Part shown: one piece after another, positions 40,466 to 49,591 of the stretch | Position numbering within the stretch: position 1 is the first letter of the stretch | How the letters are laid out: the number at the start of each line of letters is the position of its first letter | Assembly: GCA_900546365.1 (NCBI GenBank) | Contig: URCF01000009.1 | Location: forward strand, 20,062-84,061 | DNA from: an uncultured Porphyromonadaceae bacterium | GTDB taxonomy: Bacteria > Bacteroidota > Bacteroidia > Bacteroidales > Muribaculaceae | Direction: 5' to 3' | Length of the DNA: 64,000 nt | Notes under the pieces: model-generated | The model's input: the letters and a program-made list of their open reading frames with translations, nothing else | Database searches by the model: none | What the model was told of the DNA's origin: nothing | Position numbers and translations under genes: made by a program

Positions 40466-42103
40466 ATGGCTAAAGAAATAAAATTTGAAATCAAGGCTCG
40501 CGAAGAGCTCAAGAAAGGTGTTGACGCTCTCGCCGACGCCGTTAAGGTGACTCTCGGTCCCAAAGGCCGCAATGTGATTATTGATAAGAAATTCGGCGCT
40601 CCCCACATCACCAAGGATGGTGTGAGTGTGGCTCGCGAGGTGGAGCTCGAGGATCCATTCCAGAATATGGGTGCCCAACTCGTCAAAGAGGTGGCTTCCA
40701 AAACCGGTGACGATGCCGGCGATGGCACAACCACTGCCACTGTGCTCGCACAGTCGATAATCAATGTCGGCCTCAAGAACGTGGCTGCCGGAGCTAACCC
40801 TATGGATATCAAGCGCGGTATCGACAAAGCTGTGGCCAACGTGGTGGAGAACATCCGCGCCATGGCTCAGGAAGTGGGCGATGACTTCAAGAAAATCGAG
40901 GATGTGGCCCGTGTGTCGGCCAACAACGACGAGAATATCGGCCGTCTCATTGCCGAGGCCATGAAGAAGGTGAAGAAAGAAGGCGTGATCACTGTTGATG
41001 AAGCCAAGGGCACCGAAACCACCGTGGACATCGTGGAAGGTATGCAGTTTGACCGCGGGTTCATCTCACCCTACTTCATCACCAACTCCGAGAAGATGGA
41101 GGCCGCTCTCGATTCGCCTTACGTGCTCCTCTACGACAAGAAGATTTCCAACCTCAAGGATATTCTCCCCATTCTTGAAGCCACAGCCCAGAGCGGTCGT
41201 CCGTTGCTCATCATCTCCGAGGATGTTGACCAGCAGGCTCTCGCCACTCTCGTGCTCAACTCCCTCCGTGGTTCGCTCAAAATCTGCGCTGTCAAGGCTC
41301 CCGGCTTCGGCGACCGCCGAAAGGAGATGCTTGAGGATATCGCCATCCTCACCGGTGGCGTGGTGATCAGCGAGGAGAAAGGCATGAAGCTCGAATCCGC
41401 CACCATCGACTATCTTGGCCGTGCTGACAAAATCACTGTCAACAAGGAAAACACTACTATTGTCAACGGTGCCGGCAGCAAGGAGGCCATCGCCAACCGC
41501 GTTGCCCAGATCCGCGCTCAGATCGAGCAGACCACTTCCGACTACGACCGCGAGAAGCTCCAGGAGCGTCTTGCCAAACTGGCCGGTGGTGTGGCTGTGC
41601 TCCATATCGGCGCTCCCAGCGAAGTGGAGATGAAAGAGAAGAAGGACCGCGTGGACGACGCTCTCTCTGCCACCCGTGCTGCCATCGCCGAGGGTATCGT
41701 GCCCGGTGGCGGTGTGGCCTACATCCGCTGCGTTGAAAAACTCGAAGCTCTCAAGGGCGACAACGATGACGAAACCACCGGTATCCTCATCGTCAAACGC
41801 GCCATCGAGGAGCCGCTTCGTCAGATTGTGGCAAACGCCGGAGTGGAAGGCGCCGTTGTGGTTCAGAAAGTGAAGGAAGGCAAAGGTGACTTCGGCTACA
41901 ATGCCCGCACCGACACTTATGAGAATCTGCTTGCAGCCGGTGTGATCGATCCCGCCAAGGTGACCCGCGTGGCACTTGAGAATGCCGCTTCCATCGCCGG
42001 TATGTTCCTCACCACCGAATGTGTGATTGCAGAGAAGAAGGAAGAGAATCCCGCACCCGCAATGCCTGCTCCCGGTATGGGTGGCATGGGCGGCATGATG
42101 TAA
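40466..42103 (+). CDS. groEL: Chaperonin GroEL (Cpn60)
   Basis: 545 residues, normal. The ATP-binding signature GDGTTTATVLAQ and the Cpn60 region AAIAEGIVPGGGVAY are present. The C-terminus has the usual GGM tail (GMGGMGGMM). It forms the 14-subunit folding chamber with GroES. Strong terminator downstream. Codon use is biased as expected for a highly expressed gene (mostly CTC and GCC/GCT codons). Confidence 0.99.
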   Translation: MAKEIKFEIKAREELKKGVDALADAVKVTLGPKGRNVIIDKKFGAPHITKDGVSVAREVELEDPFQNMGAQLVKEVASKTGDDAGDGTTTATVLAQSIINVGLKNVAAGANPMDIKRGIDKAVANVVENIRAMAQEVGDDFKKIEDVARVSANNDENIGRLIAEAMKKVKKEGVITVDEAKGTETTVDIVEGMQFDRGFISPYFITNSEKMEAALDSPYVLLYDKKISNLKDILPILEATAQSGRPLLIISEDVDQQALATLVLNSLRGSLKICAVKAPGFGDRRKEMLEDIAILTGGVVISEEKGMKLESATIDYLGRADKITVNKENTTIVNGAGSKEAIANRVAQIRAQIEQTTSDYDREKLQERLAKLAGGVAVLHIGAPSEVEMKEKKDRVDDALSATRAAIAEGIVPGGGVAYIRCVEKLEALKGDNDDETTGILIVKRAIEEPLRQIVANAGVEGAVVVQKVKEGKGDFGYNARTDTYENLLAAGVIDPAKVTRVALENAASIAGMFLTTECVIAEKKEENPAPAMPAPGMGGMGGMM

Positions 42104-42132
42104 TTCTCACCCCATAACCTTATATTGAAAAA

Positions 42133-42172
42133 CACCCCCGTCGGAGATTTTCCGACGGGGGTGCTTTGTTTT
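42133..42172. terminator. Bidirectional terminator of groEL and the subtilase operon
   Basis: Thirteen-base arms CACCCCCGTCGGA (42133-42145) and complement (42151-42163) with T-rich sequence on both sides. Confidence 0.88.
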
Positions 42173-42188
42173 GGGAGGGTTATCGTTG

Positions 42189-44333
42189 TCAGCGAACAGC
42201 TATCTTGGTAGAGGTGCCGCCTACGCGCACCACATAGATGCCGCTCTGCAGACCGTTGAGGTCAATGGTGGTCAAACCGTTGTTGCAGCGGCTCTTCTTC
42301 ACCAGTGTGCCCATTGAGGAGAACAGCTCCACATCGGCAGCCACAGGAGAGGCGATGTTCAGTTCGCGGCCTTCGAGCCATGTCTTGACACCATTGCCGG
42401 CCTCGGATTCATCAATACCGATGTTGTTGATGCCATCAAGCGCAAGCACATGCTTGAGACCATTGAAGCAGTCAAATTTGCCGTAGCCCGATTTGTTGTT
42501 GGGCTCGGAGCCGGTGTTGGCATCGCGTTTGGCTGTTGCAGCTATAGCTTCACGCGCCATGTCGGTGGTGAGCTCGGGATAAGCTTCAAGCCACAATGCC
42601 ATACTGCCGGCTACAACCGGTGAGGCCATTGATGTGCCGATATTCAAGTAATAGATGTATGTGTTGCCATCTGCATCGGAGGTTTTGTCGTTGACCATAG
42701 CATCGACGCCTGCAAAATAATAATTGTTGGCGGCTGCCACCACAAATGCGCCCGGAGCCAGTACATCAGGCTTCATGCGGCCATCGGCACTCGGTCCTTG
42801 GCTGGAGAAGGTTGATACTGCGCCTACGGGGAGTGTGGTCTCATTATAATCGCCGTAGGTATAGAGGCCCTCTACTCCGTACACAGGGAATGCGAAACGT
42901 GAGTTGTAGGAACCGACGGAGATCACTGAGTTGCCTGTGCCTCCGATTTCACCGGCCGACATCTCGCCGTCGCCGGCAGTGAACCCACGGAATCCACCGC
43001 TGCTGAATCCCTGATACTTGAGGTTCCAGATGTTCACTTCCTGCCCATCTTCACCCTCCACCTCAATGCCGATGTAGCGTCCGGAGGAGATTGATGTGAT
43101 GTAGAATTCAATATACACATTGGGTTTCTCACCTTCCTGGGTTCCGGCGGGTACCAACTTGAAATATGCATCAACCCCATCATCGCTGAAATATTTGCTC
43201 TGGGGAGTTGAATCTGTGGAACTTGCCGAGTATGTTTCGATAGCCTTGCCTTTGGCATTGTACAGACACACCTTCACTGTGATGGGTGTCTCCTGACGGC
43301 CCCAGATATCCACAGCAGAGTTTTTGTCGGAGGTGGACGGTATGGTCAGCAAAGTTTTGAGCGGATCGGTGGAGCTTATCTTTTTGCCGACATGAAATTC
43401 ATATTCGCCTTCGTTGCCCACAGCACCTACAAGGATACAACCCGGCTCTATGGCGCTGTCGAAATATTTGTCAAGGTATGAGGTGCCATCGTGAGGACCT
43501 TTGTGTGAGCCGAGGCTCATGTTGATCACACACGGTTTGCCCACGCTCTTGGCGTAATCCTTGATATACTCCACTGCATTGGGTATATCCACTGTGTTGT
43601 TGCCGAAGCTCACAAACACAATGTCGGCTTCCGGAGCCACGCCATAATATTTAGAGGTGAGGTCACCGCCGGCTGCGATGCTGGTGGTGTGTGTGGCATG
43701 ATATTCTGAAGCTACATCGTAGCGTGCAGCCTTTATTTCCTCGGGGGTGGAGTACTCGATGCCGTAGTTGAAATTGGCCGGAGCCTTGCCTCCGCTCACC
43801 TTTTGGTTCCACACACGCTTGATACGCAGTGTTTTGCCGTCTATATCCCTGAAGGCAAGGTGGTTGTACTCGATGCCGGTGTCTATCACACCTACCACCA
43901 CACCTGCGCCGGTGTAGGCGGCCGGAAGTTGGTTGCCGGCGTTTTCATGCACGCTGTTGATGTTGCTCGCCTTGCGGGCTTCATCCATGCACAGCTGCAC
44001 TTCCGAACCCATCTCCACGTAGTCAACCCCGGGCAGTTCGCTCACGGCCTCGAGCACACTCACCGGGAGTTCACCGGTAGCGGTGTTGCCGAAAGAGCAA
44101 TAGATTTTGCCGCCCATGGCCTTGATTTCATCAAGCACATCAGGGTTGTTGATTTCAATAAAAGCCTTCACGGACTCCACTTCCACTTTCGCAGTGTCGA
44201 GGAGCGACATCATTGTTGCCTTGTCTCCTTTGCGGTCAAGGAGCAACGCTTTGGCGTTGGGCGACAGTTTCTGGGCGTTGAGCCCAAAAACTGCCGCTGT
44301 GGCCATCATTAAAATTAATGTGATTTTCTTCAT
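42189..44333 (-). CDS. Secreted subtilisin-like (S8) serine protease with sorting tail
   Basis: 714 residues. Signal peptide (1-20), propeptide-like part (about 21-125), S8 domain with Asp151 (GVIDTGIEYNH), His212 (YHATHTTSIAAG, where HGTHVA is usual), oxyanion Asn307 (AVGNEGE) and Ser568 (GTSMASPVVAG). An insert of about 190 residues (310-500) lies between the Asn and Ser motifs and looks like a beta-sandwich. The C-terminus (LFSSMGTLVKK... SGIYVVRVGG) is a type-A sorting-like tail. Predicted to act outside the cell on proteins; the target is unknown. Last gene of a four-gene operon of secreted proteins, 23 bases after its neighbour. Confidence 0.9.
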   Translation of the reverse strand: MKKITLILMMATAAVFGLNAQKLSPNAKALLLDRKGDKATMMSLLDTAKVEVESVKAFIEINNPDVLDEIKAMGGKIYCSFGNTATGELPVSVLEAVSELPGVDYVEMGSEVQLCMDEARKASNINSVHENAGNQLPAAYTGAGVVVGVIDTGIEYNHLAFRDIDGKTLRIKRVWNQKVSGGKAPANFNYGIEYSTPEEIKAARYDVASEYHATHTTSIAAGGDLTSKYYGVAPEADIVFVSFGNNTVDIPNAVEYIKDYAKSVGKPCVINMSLGSHKGPHDGTSYLDKYFDSAIEPGCILVGAVGNEGEYEFHVGKKISSTDPLKTLLTIPSTSDKNSAVDIWGRQETPITVKVCLYNAKGKAIETYSASSTDSTPQSKYFSDDGVDAYFKLVPAGTQEGEKPNVYIEFYITSISSGRYIGIEVEGEDGQEVNIWNLKYQGFSSGGFRGFTAGDGEMSAGEIGGTGNSVISVGSYNSRFAFPVYGVEGLYTYGDYNETTLPVGAVSTFSSQGPSADGRMKPDVLAPGAFVVAAANNYYFAGVDAMVNDKTSDADGNTYIYYLNIGTSMASPVVAGSMALWLEAYPELTTDMAREAIAATAKRDANTGSEPNNKSGYGKFDCFNGLKHVLALDGINNIGIDESEAGNGVKTWLEGRELNIASPVAADVELFSSMGTLVKKSRCNNGLTTIDLNGLQSGIYVVRVGGTSTKIAVR

Positions 44334-44356
44334 TTGTTTGTTCTTGCAGGTATGGA

Positions 44357-45403
44357 TTATTCAACTACGCCAGCGTAGTTAAGTATCACTTTGGCCGGGG
44401 TGCCGAGATGGGTTCCCATATAGTTATTGTAGTAGTTTTGGATCTCAATAAACAGTTCGTATGTGCCGTCCTCATTCTGCTTCGCTTTCATGAAGCCGTT
44501 GTCGGCCACGTTGGAGTATTTATCGCGTTCCTCATCTCCGCTGGGGCCTGTAAGCTGGATCAGATAGCCGAGCTTGAACTGCCATCCGGTGGCTTTGGTG
44601 AGGTCAAACTCCTCTTCGCCTGACTCAAACATGGCATCTGACACCACAATTGTCGCTTCATCCTGGCCACCGAGATAGCCGTCGAATGTGATGGTGAAAG
44701 TGGTGGCTTTGCTATAGGACGAATAGCGTTTGCTCACGTTGCTGATTACGGCATGACTTTCAGCACCGTCTTCATTGGTGTAGAAGCCTTCGTTGCCATA
44801 CACTTTGGCGGGAACGAGTCCTTCGATTGACTCGACATCGGTGGCGGCTCCATCGTATTTTGCGCTTATCTCGGTGCCGTCGCTCATCACTGCCTCAAGC
44901 TCAAGGGTCACCTTGCGTGTCTTGTTGTTGAACTTGGTGCTCAGGGTGCCGGAAGTAACCTTGTCAAGTGTCCATTCCGAGCCACCTTCAGTGTATTTCA
45001 CCAGCTTCAGTGTGTAGCTGTCGGTGTTCTCAGCCAGGTCAAATTCGCCGGTGTAGATCTTGGTCGGTGACACTGACAGATACACACCGTATTCACCTTG
45101 GGCTATCTCCTCGGCTGTTGCTCCGGCCACGTTGCCGAAGCCGAGCAGTGTGGGGTCGCCGTCGGATTCAGGAATAACTCGTAGCAGAGTCGGAACGGTG
45201 GCGTAAGCTACCATCTCGCCGTTGGAGGGGGTGATGGTGAAGTTGAACTCTGTTACCTTGAAGTTCACTTTTTCCACGTTATCCACATTGTATTCCACGG
45301 TGGTACCGTCCTTGAGTTCTATCACCATCTGCTCCTCAGTGTAAGCATGAAGGCTCATAGTTGCCAGCGCACCTATTGCACCGGCCAATATCATCTTTTT
45401 CAT
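44357..45403 (-). CDS. Secreted protein of unknown function in the subtilase operon
   Basis: 348 residues. Signal peptide ends MSLHA. Immediately after it comes ELKDGTTVEYNVDNVEKVNF, a short motif common at the N-terminus of Bacteroidales surface proteins. The rest is beta-rich with two similar halves (about 55-190 and 200-345); no catalytic motif is seen. Unlike its neighbours it has no evident sorting tail. Its ATG overlaps the stop of the upstream gene by four bases (ATGA), showing translational coupling. Possibly a partner or substrate of the adjacent protease. Confidence 0.7.
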   Translation of the reverse strand: MKKMILAGAIGALATMSLHAYTEEQMVIELKDGTTVEYNVDNVEKVNFKVTEFNFTITPSNGEMVAYATVPTLLRVIPESDGDPTLLGFGNVAGATAEEIAQGEYGVYLSVSPTKIYTGEFDLAENTDSYTLKLVKYTEGGSEWTLDKVTSGTLSTKFNNKTRKVTLELEAVMSDGTEISAKYDGAATDVESIEGLVPAKVYGNEGFYTNEDGAESHAVISNVSKRYSSYSKATTFTITFDGYLGGQDEATIVVSDAMFESGEEEFDLTKATGWQFKLGYLIQLTGPSGDEERDKYSNVADNGFMKAKQNEDGTYELFIEIQNYYNNYMGTHLGTPAKVILNYAGVVE

Positions 45404-47226
45404 TTCTTTGCTATTTTGATTGTTTTGCCATTTATATTAAGAACATAGATGCCGGCAGCCACATTGCTTGTGTTCACGGTCAGGCCATCCACTTCGCACC
45501 GGTGCATCATGCCGTTCATGCTGTAGAGCGCAGCGCTCTCAATCTTGTTTACACCGTTCACCAGCAGCACATCGTTGCTGAGCCAGGTGGTTTTCAGTTC
45601 AGAGTTGTCATCGCCTTCCACGCTGCTGATGCCGGCGAGGATGCCGTCAGGGTTATACATCAGGGTGGCAGGGCCGGTCCATGTTCCGTCCATGTGGAAG
45701 TTGGCGTCACACATCACAGCGATGTCAAACTTGTAGTTTTCTCCAATCTGCTGCACACCGATAGTGCCGGTCACTGCGGGAGCATGGTGGTCCATTACCA
45801 GATAGCGGCCTTCGATGAAGTGGTAGTAGCGGGTACCTGTAAGGTCTCCACCGGTGCCCCAGCGGCCTTTTCCGGCGGTGTACGGTTGGTAGAAGTCGTC
45901 ATATTTTTCGGTAAGCACTGTGAAGTTACCGGGCTGGATATACTGGGTGCCTTCGGGAAGCACGAGCTCCACACGGAATATGTCACCCTCGGTGTTGCCG
46001 CCGCGGCCGTTAGGCGAGCCTATATCCACGAGGAATGTCTGGCAATGATTGATAATACCGCCGTTCCACACATAGCAGGTTTTGTGCTGCTCCAGATCGA
46101 GCTCCACATCGTCCTCAAGAGTGGAGATAGCAGCGCCTGTGGTTTCATCCACACGCTGGTCTCTCAAGGAAATTTTGCCTTCAAATGTGCCTTTCACGGT
46201 GTGACCCAGCGAGGTGACGCAGTCAATTGTGATTTTGAACACGCTGTCGCCCATATCCTCCACAACAATGGTTCCGTCGGTCAGATATGAGTAAGCGTAG
46301 CTCACAGATCCGCCCACTTCAATACGCTCTTTCACATAAGAACCTAATATCACAGTTGTGCCGGCATAGTCTGTCTCCATTCCGGGGAAGAATGTGCCAC
46401 GGTTGAAGTTGCGGGCCACGGTATATGTGCCGTAGTCAGGGTAGGGGACAGCATCCTTCTTAAATAACTTGCCAAACATCTGCAGGCATACGCTGTAGCC
46501 GGGCTCTGTCATACCGCCGGTTTCGCTATCAAAGGAGTGGTCGTAAAGGTCCACATACATGGCGCCTGTGTTGCTTTCATACAGGTTGCCGTCATATACG
46601 CCCCATGAGCCGGTTAACTCCAGGTCGAGATTTTTCTTAATCTGGTCATATACCGACAGTTCGGCTTTGGCATTGTCAAGCTCTACGGATCCGGTGAAGG
46701 TTACAGTCTGAGTCTGGCCGTTGCCATCCTTTATGCCGACTTTCACTATCACACCGTCAAGACCATCCTCTACCACAATGTTGCCGGTGGAGTCGAATGT
46801 GCCGCTCTCATTGCCGTCGGCATCGTAGTAAGCCATATATGTGTAGCTGGGATCGTAAGTGCCGGCCTCGTTGTCAAGCGAAGGGGTGTAGGTTCCGGTA
46901 GGTAATTTCACGGGCGAGCCTTGCTGCAGTCCGGTGTAGATATCCACATACAGCACGTAGCCGTCTTTCACCTGCGGCCCATGGTATTTGTTAAATACGG
47001 CCGAAGATGTGCTGCTGAATATCATATAGTTATCAGCCACTCCGGTGCTCTCGTCAGGGTCGTATGTGCCGTTGAGATATTTCACCATTGTGGTGGGTAT
47101 GCTCGAGGTGGCGGCCATGGTTGACACGTTCGCCTTGCTTGCCTTGGATTTCACCAATCCGGCAGAGGCAGTGGTGGTGCCGCACATCATGGCGGCAATT
47201 GTCATTCCGAGTAAAAGTTTTTTCAT
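45400..47226 (-). CDS. Large secreted beta-rich repeat protein with sorting tail
   Basis: 608 residues. Signal peptide (1-22). The body shows three related segments of about 170 residues, each with a phrase such as YVDIYTGLQQGSPVKLPTGTY, YVDLYDHSF... DYGTYTV or FLVDIGSP... PEGTQYIQPGNFTV, then a 'GTFDSTGNIVVED' or 'DGTIVVEDMGD' turn, and 'GSVELDN' or 'GKISLRD' strands. The C-terminus is a sorting-like tail (LYSMNGMMHR... AAGIYVLNINGKTIKI). Function unknown; probably a surface or matrix protein. Second gene of the operon; it overlaps the next gene by four bases. Confidence 0.75.
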   Translation of the reverse strand: MKKLLLGMTIAAMMCGTTTASAGLVKSKASKANVSTMAATSSIPTTMVKYLNGTYDPDESTGVADNYMIFSSTSSAVFNKYHGPQVKDGYVLYVDIYTGLQQGSPVKLPTGTYTPSLDNEAGTYDPSYTYMAYYDADGNESGTFDSTGNIVVEDGLDGVIVKVGIKDGNGQTQTVTFTGSVELDNAKAELSVYDQIKKNLDLELTGSWGVYDGNLYESNTGAMYVDLYDHSFDSETGGMTEPGYSVCLQMFGKLFKKDAVPYPDYGTYTVARNFNRGTFFPGMETDYAGTTVILGSYVKERIEVGGSVSYAYSYLTDGTIVVEDMGDSVFKITIDCVTSLGHTVKGTFEGKISLRDQRVDETTGAAISTLEDDVELDLEQHKTCYVWNGGIINHCQTFLVDIGSPNGRGGNTEGDIFRVELVLPEGTQYIQPGNFTVLTEKYDDFYQPYTAGKGRWGTGGDLTGTRYYHFIEGRYLVMDHHAPAVTGTIGVQQIGENYKFDIAVMCDANFHMDGTWTGPATLMYNPDGILAGISSVEGDDNSELKTTWLSNDVLLVNGVNKIESAALYSMNGMMHRCEVDGLTVNTSNVAAGIYVLNINGKTIKIAKK

Positions 47227-47246
47227 TCGTTTCTATTATGGGTTTA

Positions 47247-47735
47247 TTATTTCACAAGAAGTTTCACTGCGGGTTTGCCGCTTACGCTCACGATATAAAC
47301 ACCGCTTTTCAGCACCGACAGGTCGGCATTGATTTCACCGTCAATAGCCGGTTGGTCCATCACTGCCATTCCGTTGATGTCGTACATCTTCATGCTTTTC
47401 ACGCCTTGGCCTCGGATGGTGAGCTTGTTGTCAACATATCTGAACAGATAGTCGTCTGCTGCCACCGAAGCTATTGACGCGGTGCCACGGGTGAAGTGGA
47501 AATGCGACAGGCTTGCTCTCTCAAGCTTGGTTTCGGCGAGTGGTGTGGTAATCACCAGCTGGTCGCCGTCGAATGTCAGCTCGGGTTGCTCAGCCAAATC
47601 GTAATGTGACTGCGAGCCGTCATTGTGCTCCAATGTGAGTCGCGTCACTTCCACCTCCGGCTCCTCAGCTGAAGCTTTGGTCCAAGGGAGCGCACTTATC
47701 AGAAGCGCTCCAACTAAAATTAATAGAGGTTTCAT
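47247..47735 (-). CDS. Small secreted protein with sorting tail, first gene of the subtilase operon
   Basis: 162 residues from the ATG at 47733-47735 (MKPLLILVGALL); a longer reading begins in the leader and is rejected. Signal peptide ends ASAEE. Short central region with RLTLEHNDGSQSHYDLAEQPELTF, the same kind of 'L.. DGS.. Y.L.. P.LTF' element seen after the signal of the 348-residue neighbour. The last 75 residues are a sorting-like tail (MYDINGMAVMDQ... SGVYIVSVSG). It is almost only a leader element plus a tail, so it may be an assembly or anchoring component. Function unknown. Confidence 0.72.
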   Translation of the reverse strand: MKPLLILVGALLISALPWTKASAEEPEVEVTRLTLEHNDGSQSHYDLAEQPELTFDGDQLVITTPLAETKLERASLSHFHFTRGTASIASVAADDYLFRYVDNKLTIRGQGVKSMKMYDINGMAVMDQPAIDGEINADLSVLKSGVYIVSVSGKPAVKLLVK

Positions 47736-47781
47736 AAGGTTTGATTGGTTAAGATTAAACTTTTTTAATATCAATTGGCAA

Positions 47782-47789
47782 CAAAGATA
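47782..47789 (-). promoter_or_regulatory. -7 element for the subtilase operon
   Basis: Minus-strand TATCTTTG, about 46 bases before the first ATG. The region further upstream is A/T-rich with no clear -33. Confidence 0.5.
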
Positions 47790-47891
47790 GTTATAATTTT
47801 TGAATATTTTATCATTCTGCTTACTTTTAACTGTTCGATTTTTCTAAAAAAGAGGTGTAAATCTGTGATATATCTCCATTTTGTCGTTTTT

Positions 47892-47923
47892 TTTGCTTTT
47901 TTACCACAAACTGCTTATCTTTG
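47892..47923 (+). promoter_or_regulatory. Promoter of tRNA-Gly
   Basis: -33 TTTG (47892-47895), 20-base spacer, -7 TATCTTTG (47916-47923): a full consensus promoter 27 bases before the tRNA. Confidence 0.8.
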
Positions 47924-47950
47924 CAGCGGTATTTCAGCCACAATTCATTT

Positions 47951-48023
47951 GCGGCAGTAGCTCAGTTGGTAGAGCATCAGCTTCCCAAGCTGAGGGTCGC
48001 GAGTTCGAGCCTCGTTTGCCGCT
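47951..48023 (+). tRNA. tRNA-Gly (anticodon CCC)
   Basis: A 73-base cloverleaf. Acceptor 5' GCGGCAG pairs with 3' TTGCCGC (the last two pairs are A-T and a G-T wobble). The anticodon stem TCAGC/GCTGA carries loop TTCCCAA, giving anticodon CCC for the codon GGG. The T arm is GCGAG-TTCGAGC-CTCGT and the discriminator base is T, as expected for glycine. CCA is not encoded and would be added later. Own promoter and own terminator. Confidence 0.95.
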
Positions 48024-48027
48024 CCCT

Positions 48028-48056
48028 ACAGGCAGTTTCACTGCCTGTTTTTTATT
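48028..48056 (+). terminator. Terminator of tRNA-Gly
   Basis: Arms ACAGGCAG and CTGCCTGT around a five-base loop, then TTTTTATT. Confidence 0.85.
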
Positions 48057-48092
48057 CCCCTCCCCAACAACCCCATTCCCCAAACAAAAACT

Positions 48093-48131
48093 AAAAGCGC
48101 GGCCATCAACCGACCGCGCTTTTCACTATCT
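48093..48131 (-). terminator. Hairpin copy 1 after the BspA-like gene
   Basis: Arms AAAAGCGCGG and CCGCGCTTTT plus the flank CACTATCT. It closely matches the hairpin at 49592-49630, including that flank, and acts as terminator of the BspA-like gene. Confidence 0.8.
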
Positions 48132-48147
48132 TCACAAACACTTACAT

Positions 48148-49461
48148 TTATTTCAGCATCAGCTTCCTGCCGTTCACTATATACACACCTCCCGGCAGTT
48201 TTCTGACTTTCTCAATATCCGTGGTCTTGAGCATCAACACACCTCGCAGATTGTAAACCACATATCCGTCTGTGCCATAATCCGGCGTCACATCCTCAAT
48301 CCCCATAAGTTCATACCCATTGATGTTCACAAAACTCTTCCATGGCTCCACCGACTCATACCTGCTCTCACACCCGTTGGGCACATACAGCACAGCATTA
48401 TCATACGTATAATCCTCAAATAACTGGCTATCACCCTCAATTGGTTCCTCCCATTGACAGTAAACAGCTTTCAGTCCCGTGCAGCCAGTGAACGATTCCC
48501 GTCCGATATTTTTTACCGAACCGGGTATCGTGACACTCGTCAATCCCGAGCAACATTCAAACACACCCTCTTTGATATATTTCACCGAATTAGGTATATT
48601 GATGCTCGTCAATCCGTAGCAATATTTGAAAGCGCTATTCCCTATATAAGTCACCGAATTGGGTATGGTCACATTTGTCAGATTCCAGCATCCTAAGAAC
48701 GTATATGGATTGATATCGGTCACCAAGTCGGGGATGGTCACATGTGTCAACCCTGTACAATTTGCGAATGCTTTCGTTCCTATGTAGCTCACCGAATTGG
48801 GTATAGTCACCTCAGACAACGCAGAACACCCCTCAAACGCACCCTCTTGAATACGAGTCACCGAATTGGAAATATTAAAAGCCATCTCTTGTTTTCCCTG
48901 CGGATATCTGATGAGTTTATCACCACTCTTTGAATACAACACTCCGTTTTCCGACGAGTAATGTTCATTTCCTGAAGCCACATTTATCTCGGTCAAGCGC
49001 GTGCACTCATTGAATGCGCTGCTTTCTATATAAGTCACAGACTTAGGTATAGTCACATTAGTTAGAGCTGAGCACCCTTCAAATGCACCCCCTTCAATCT
49101 CATTTACCGAGTTGGCCATGTTCACGCTCGTCAACCTCGAGCATCCGAAGAATGCACTCGCCCTTATAAAAGTTATTGAATTAGGGATGTTGACCACTGC
49201 CAATCTGGAGTTTTCATAAAACGCTGATGAGCCCAACTCTCTCACTATATATTCCGTGCCATCAATCTTGATTGTGCTCGGTATATCACATGTCTCGCAT
49301 GATTTATCACAGGACGATACCTCCACAGTGCACTCTATGCTTGAGAGGATAGAATAGGACAGATCGCCAATCTTGATATCTCCACCCCGGCTCGGCAGCC
49401 ACCCTGACAGCAGCATTGTCATCACCGCCACACTTACTTTAATTAATTGTTTCATATCCAT
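48148..49461 (-). CDS. BspA-like leucine-rich-repeat surface protein (LRR_5) with sorting tail
   Basis: 437 residues from the ATG at 49459-49461 (another ATG lies two codons in); a longer reading needs GTG at 49494. Signal peptide, a short Cys-rich stretch (SSCDKSCETCD, near 50), then about ten repeats of roughly 23 residues with the pattern LTSVTIPNSVTYIGNSAF, interrupted by a spacer with VLYSKSGDKLIRYPQGK. It ends with a sorting-like tail (VYNLRGVLML... GGVYIVNGRKLMLK). BspA-type proteins bind host or bacterial surfaces. The gene is more A/T-rich than its neighbours and is bracketed by two matching hairpins. Confidence 0.88.
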   Translation of the reverse strand: MDMKQLIKVSVAVMTMLLSGWLPSRGGDIKIGDLSYSILSSIECTVEVSSCDKSCETCDIPSTIKIDGTEYIVRELGSSAFYENSRLAVVNIPNSITFIRASAFFGCSRLTSVNMANSVNEIEGGAFEGCSALTNVTIPKSVTYIESSAFNECTRLTEINVASGNEHYSSENGVLYSKSGDKLIRYPQGKQEMAFNISNSVTRIQEGAFEGCSALSEVTIPNSVSYIGTKAFANCTGLTHVTIPDLVTDINPYTFLGCWNLTNVTIPNSVTYIGNSAFKYCYGLTSINIPNSVKYIKEGVFECCSGLTSVTIPGSVKNIGRESFTGCTGLKAVYCQWEEPIEGDSQLFEDYTYDNAVLYVPNGCESRYESVEPWKSFVNINGYELMGIEDVTPDYGTDGYVVYNLRGVLMLKTTDIEKVRKLPGGVYIVNGRKLMLK

Positions 49462-49539
49462 ATAAATTATTATATCACGCTCACGCTCTCCCACTTGGCT
49501 TTACCTTGAGCCTTCACGCTTGCCATGCAGGTAGCATCG

Positions 49540-49547
49540 CAAAGATA
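49540..49547 (-). promoter_or_regulatory. -7 element for the BspA-like gene
   Basis: Minus-strand TATCTTTG, about 80 bases before the ATG; no clear -33. Confidence 0.45.
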
Positions 49548-49591
49548 CAAATAATCCTTAAAACCCACATTTTATTCCTAAAAAACAGACG

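Noticed and set aside
47775..47960. 61-codon plus-strand frame before tRNA-Gly
   Set aside because: It runs into the tRNA and is Phe/Ile-rich because of the A/T-rich promoter region.
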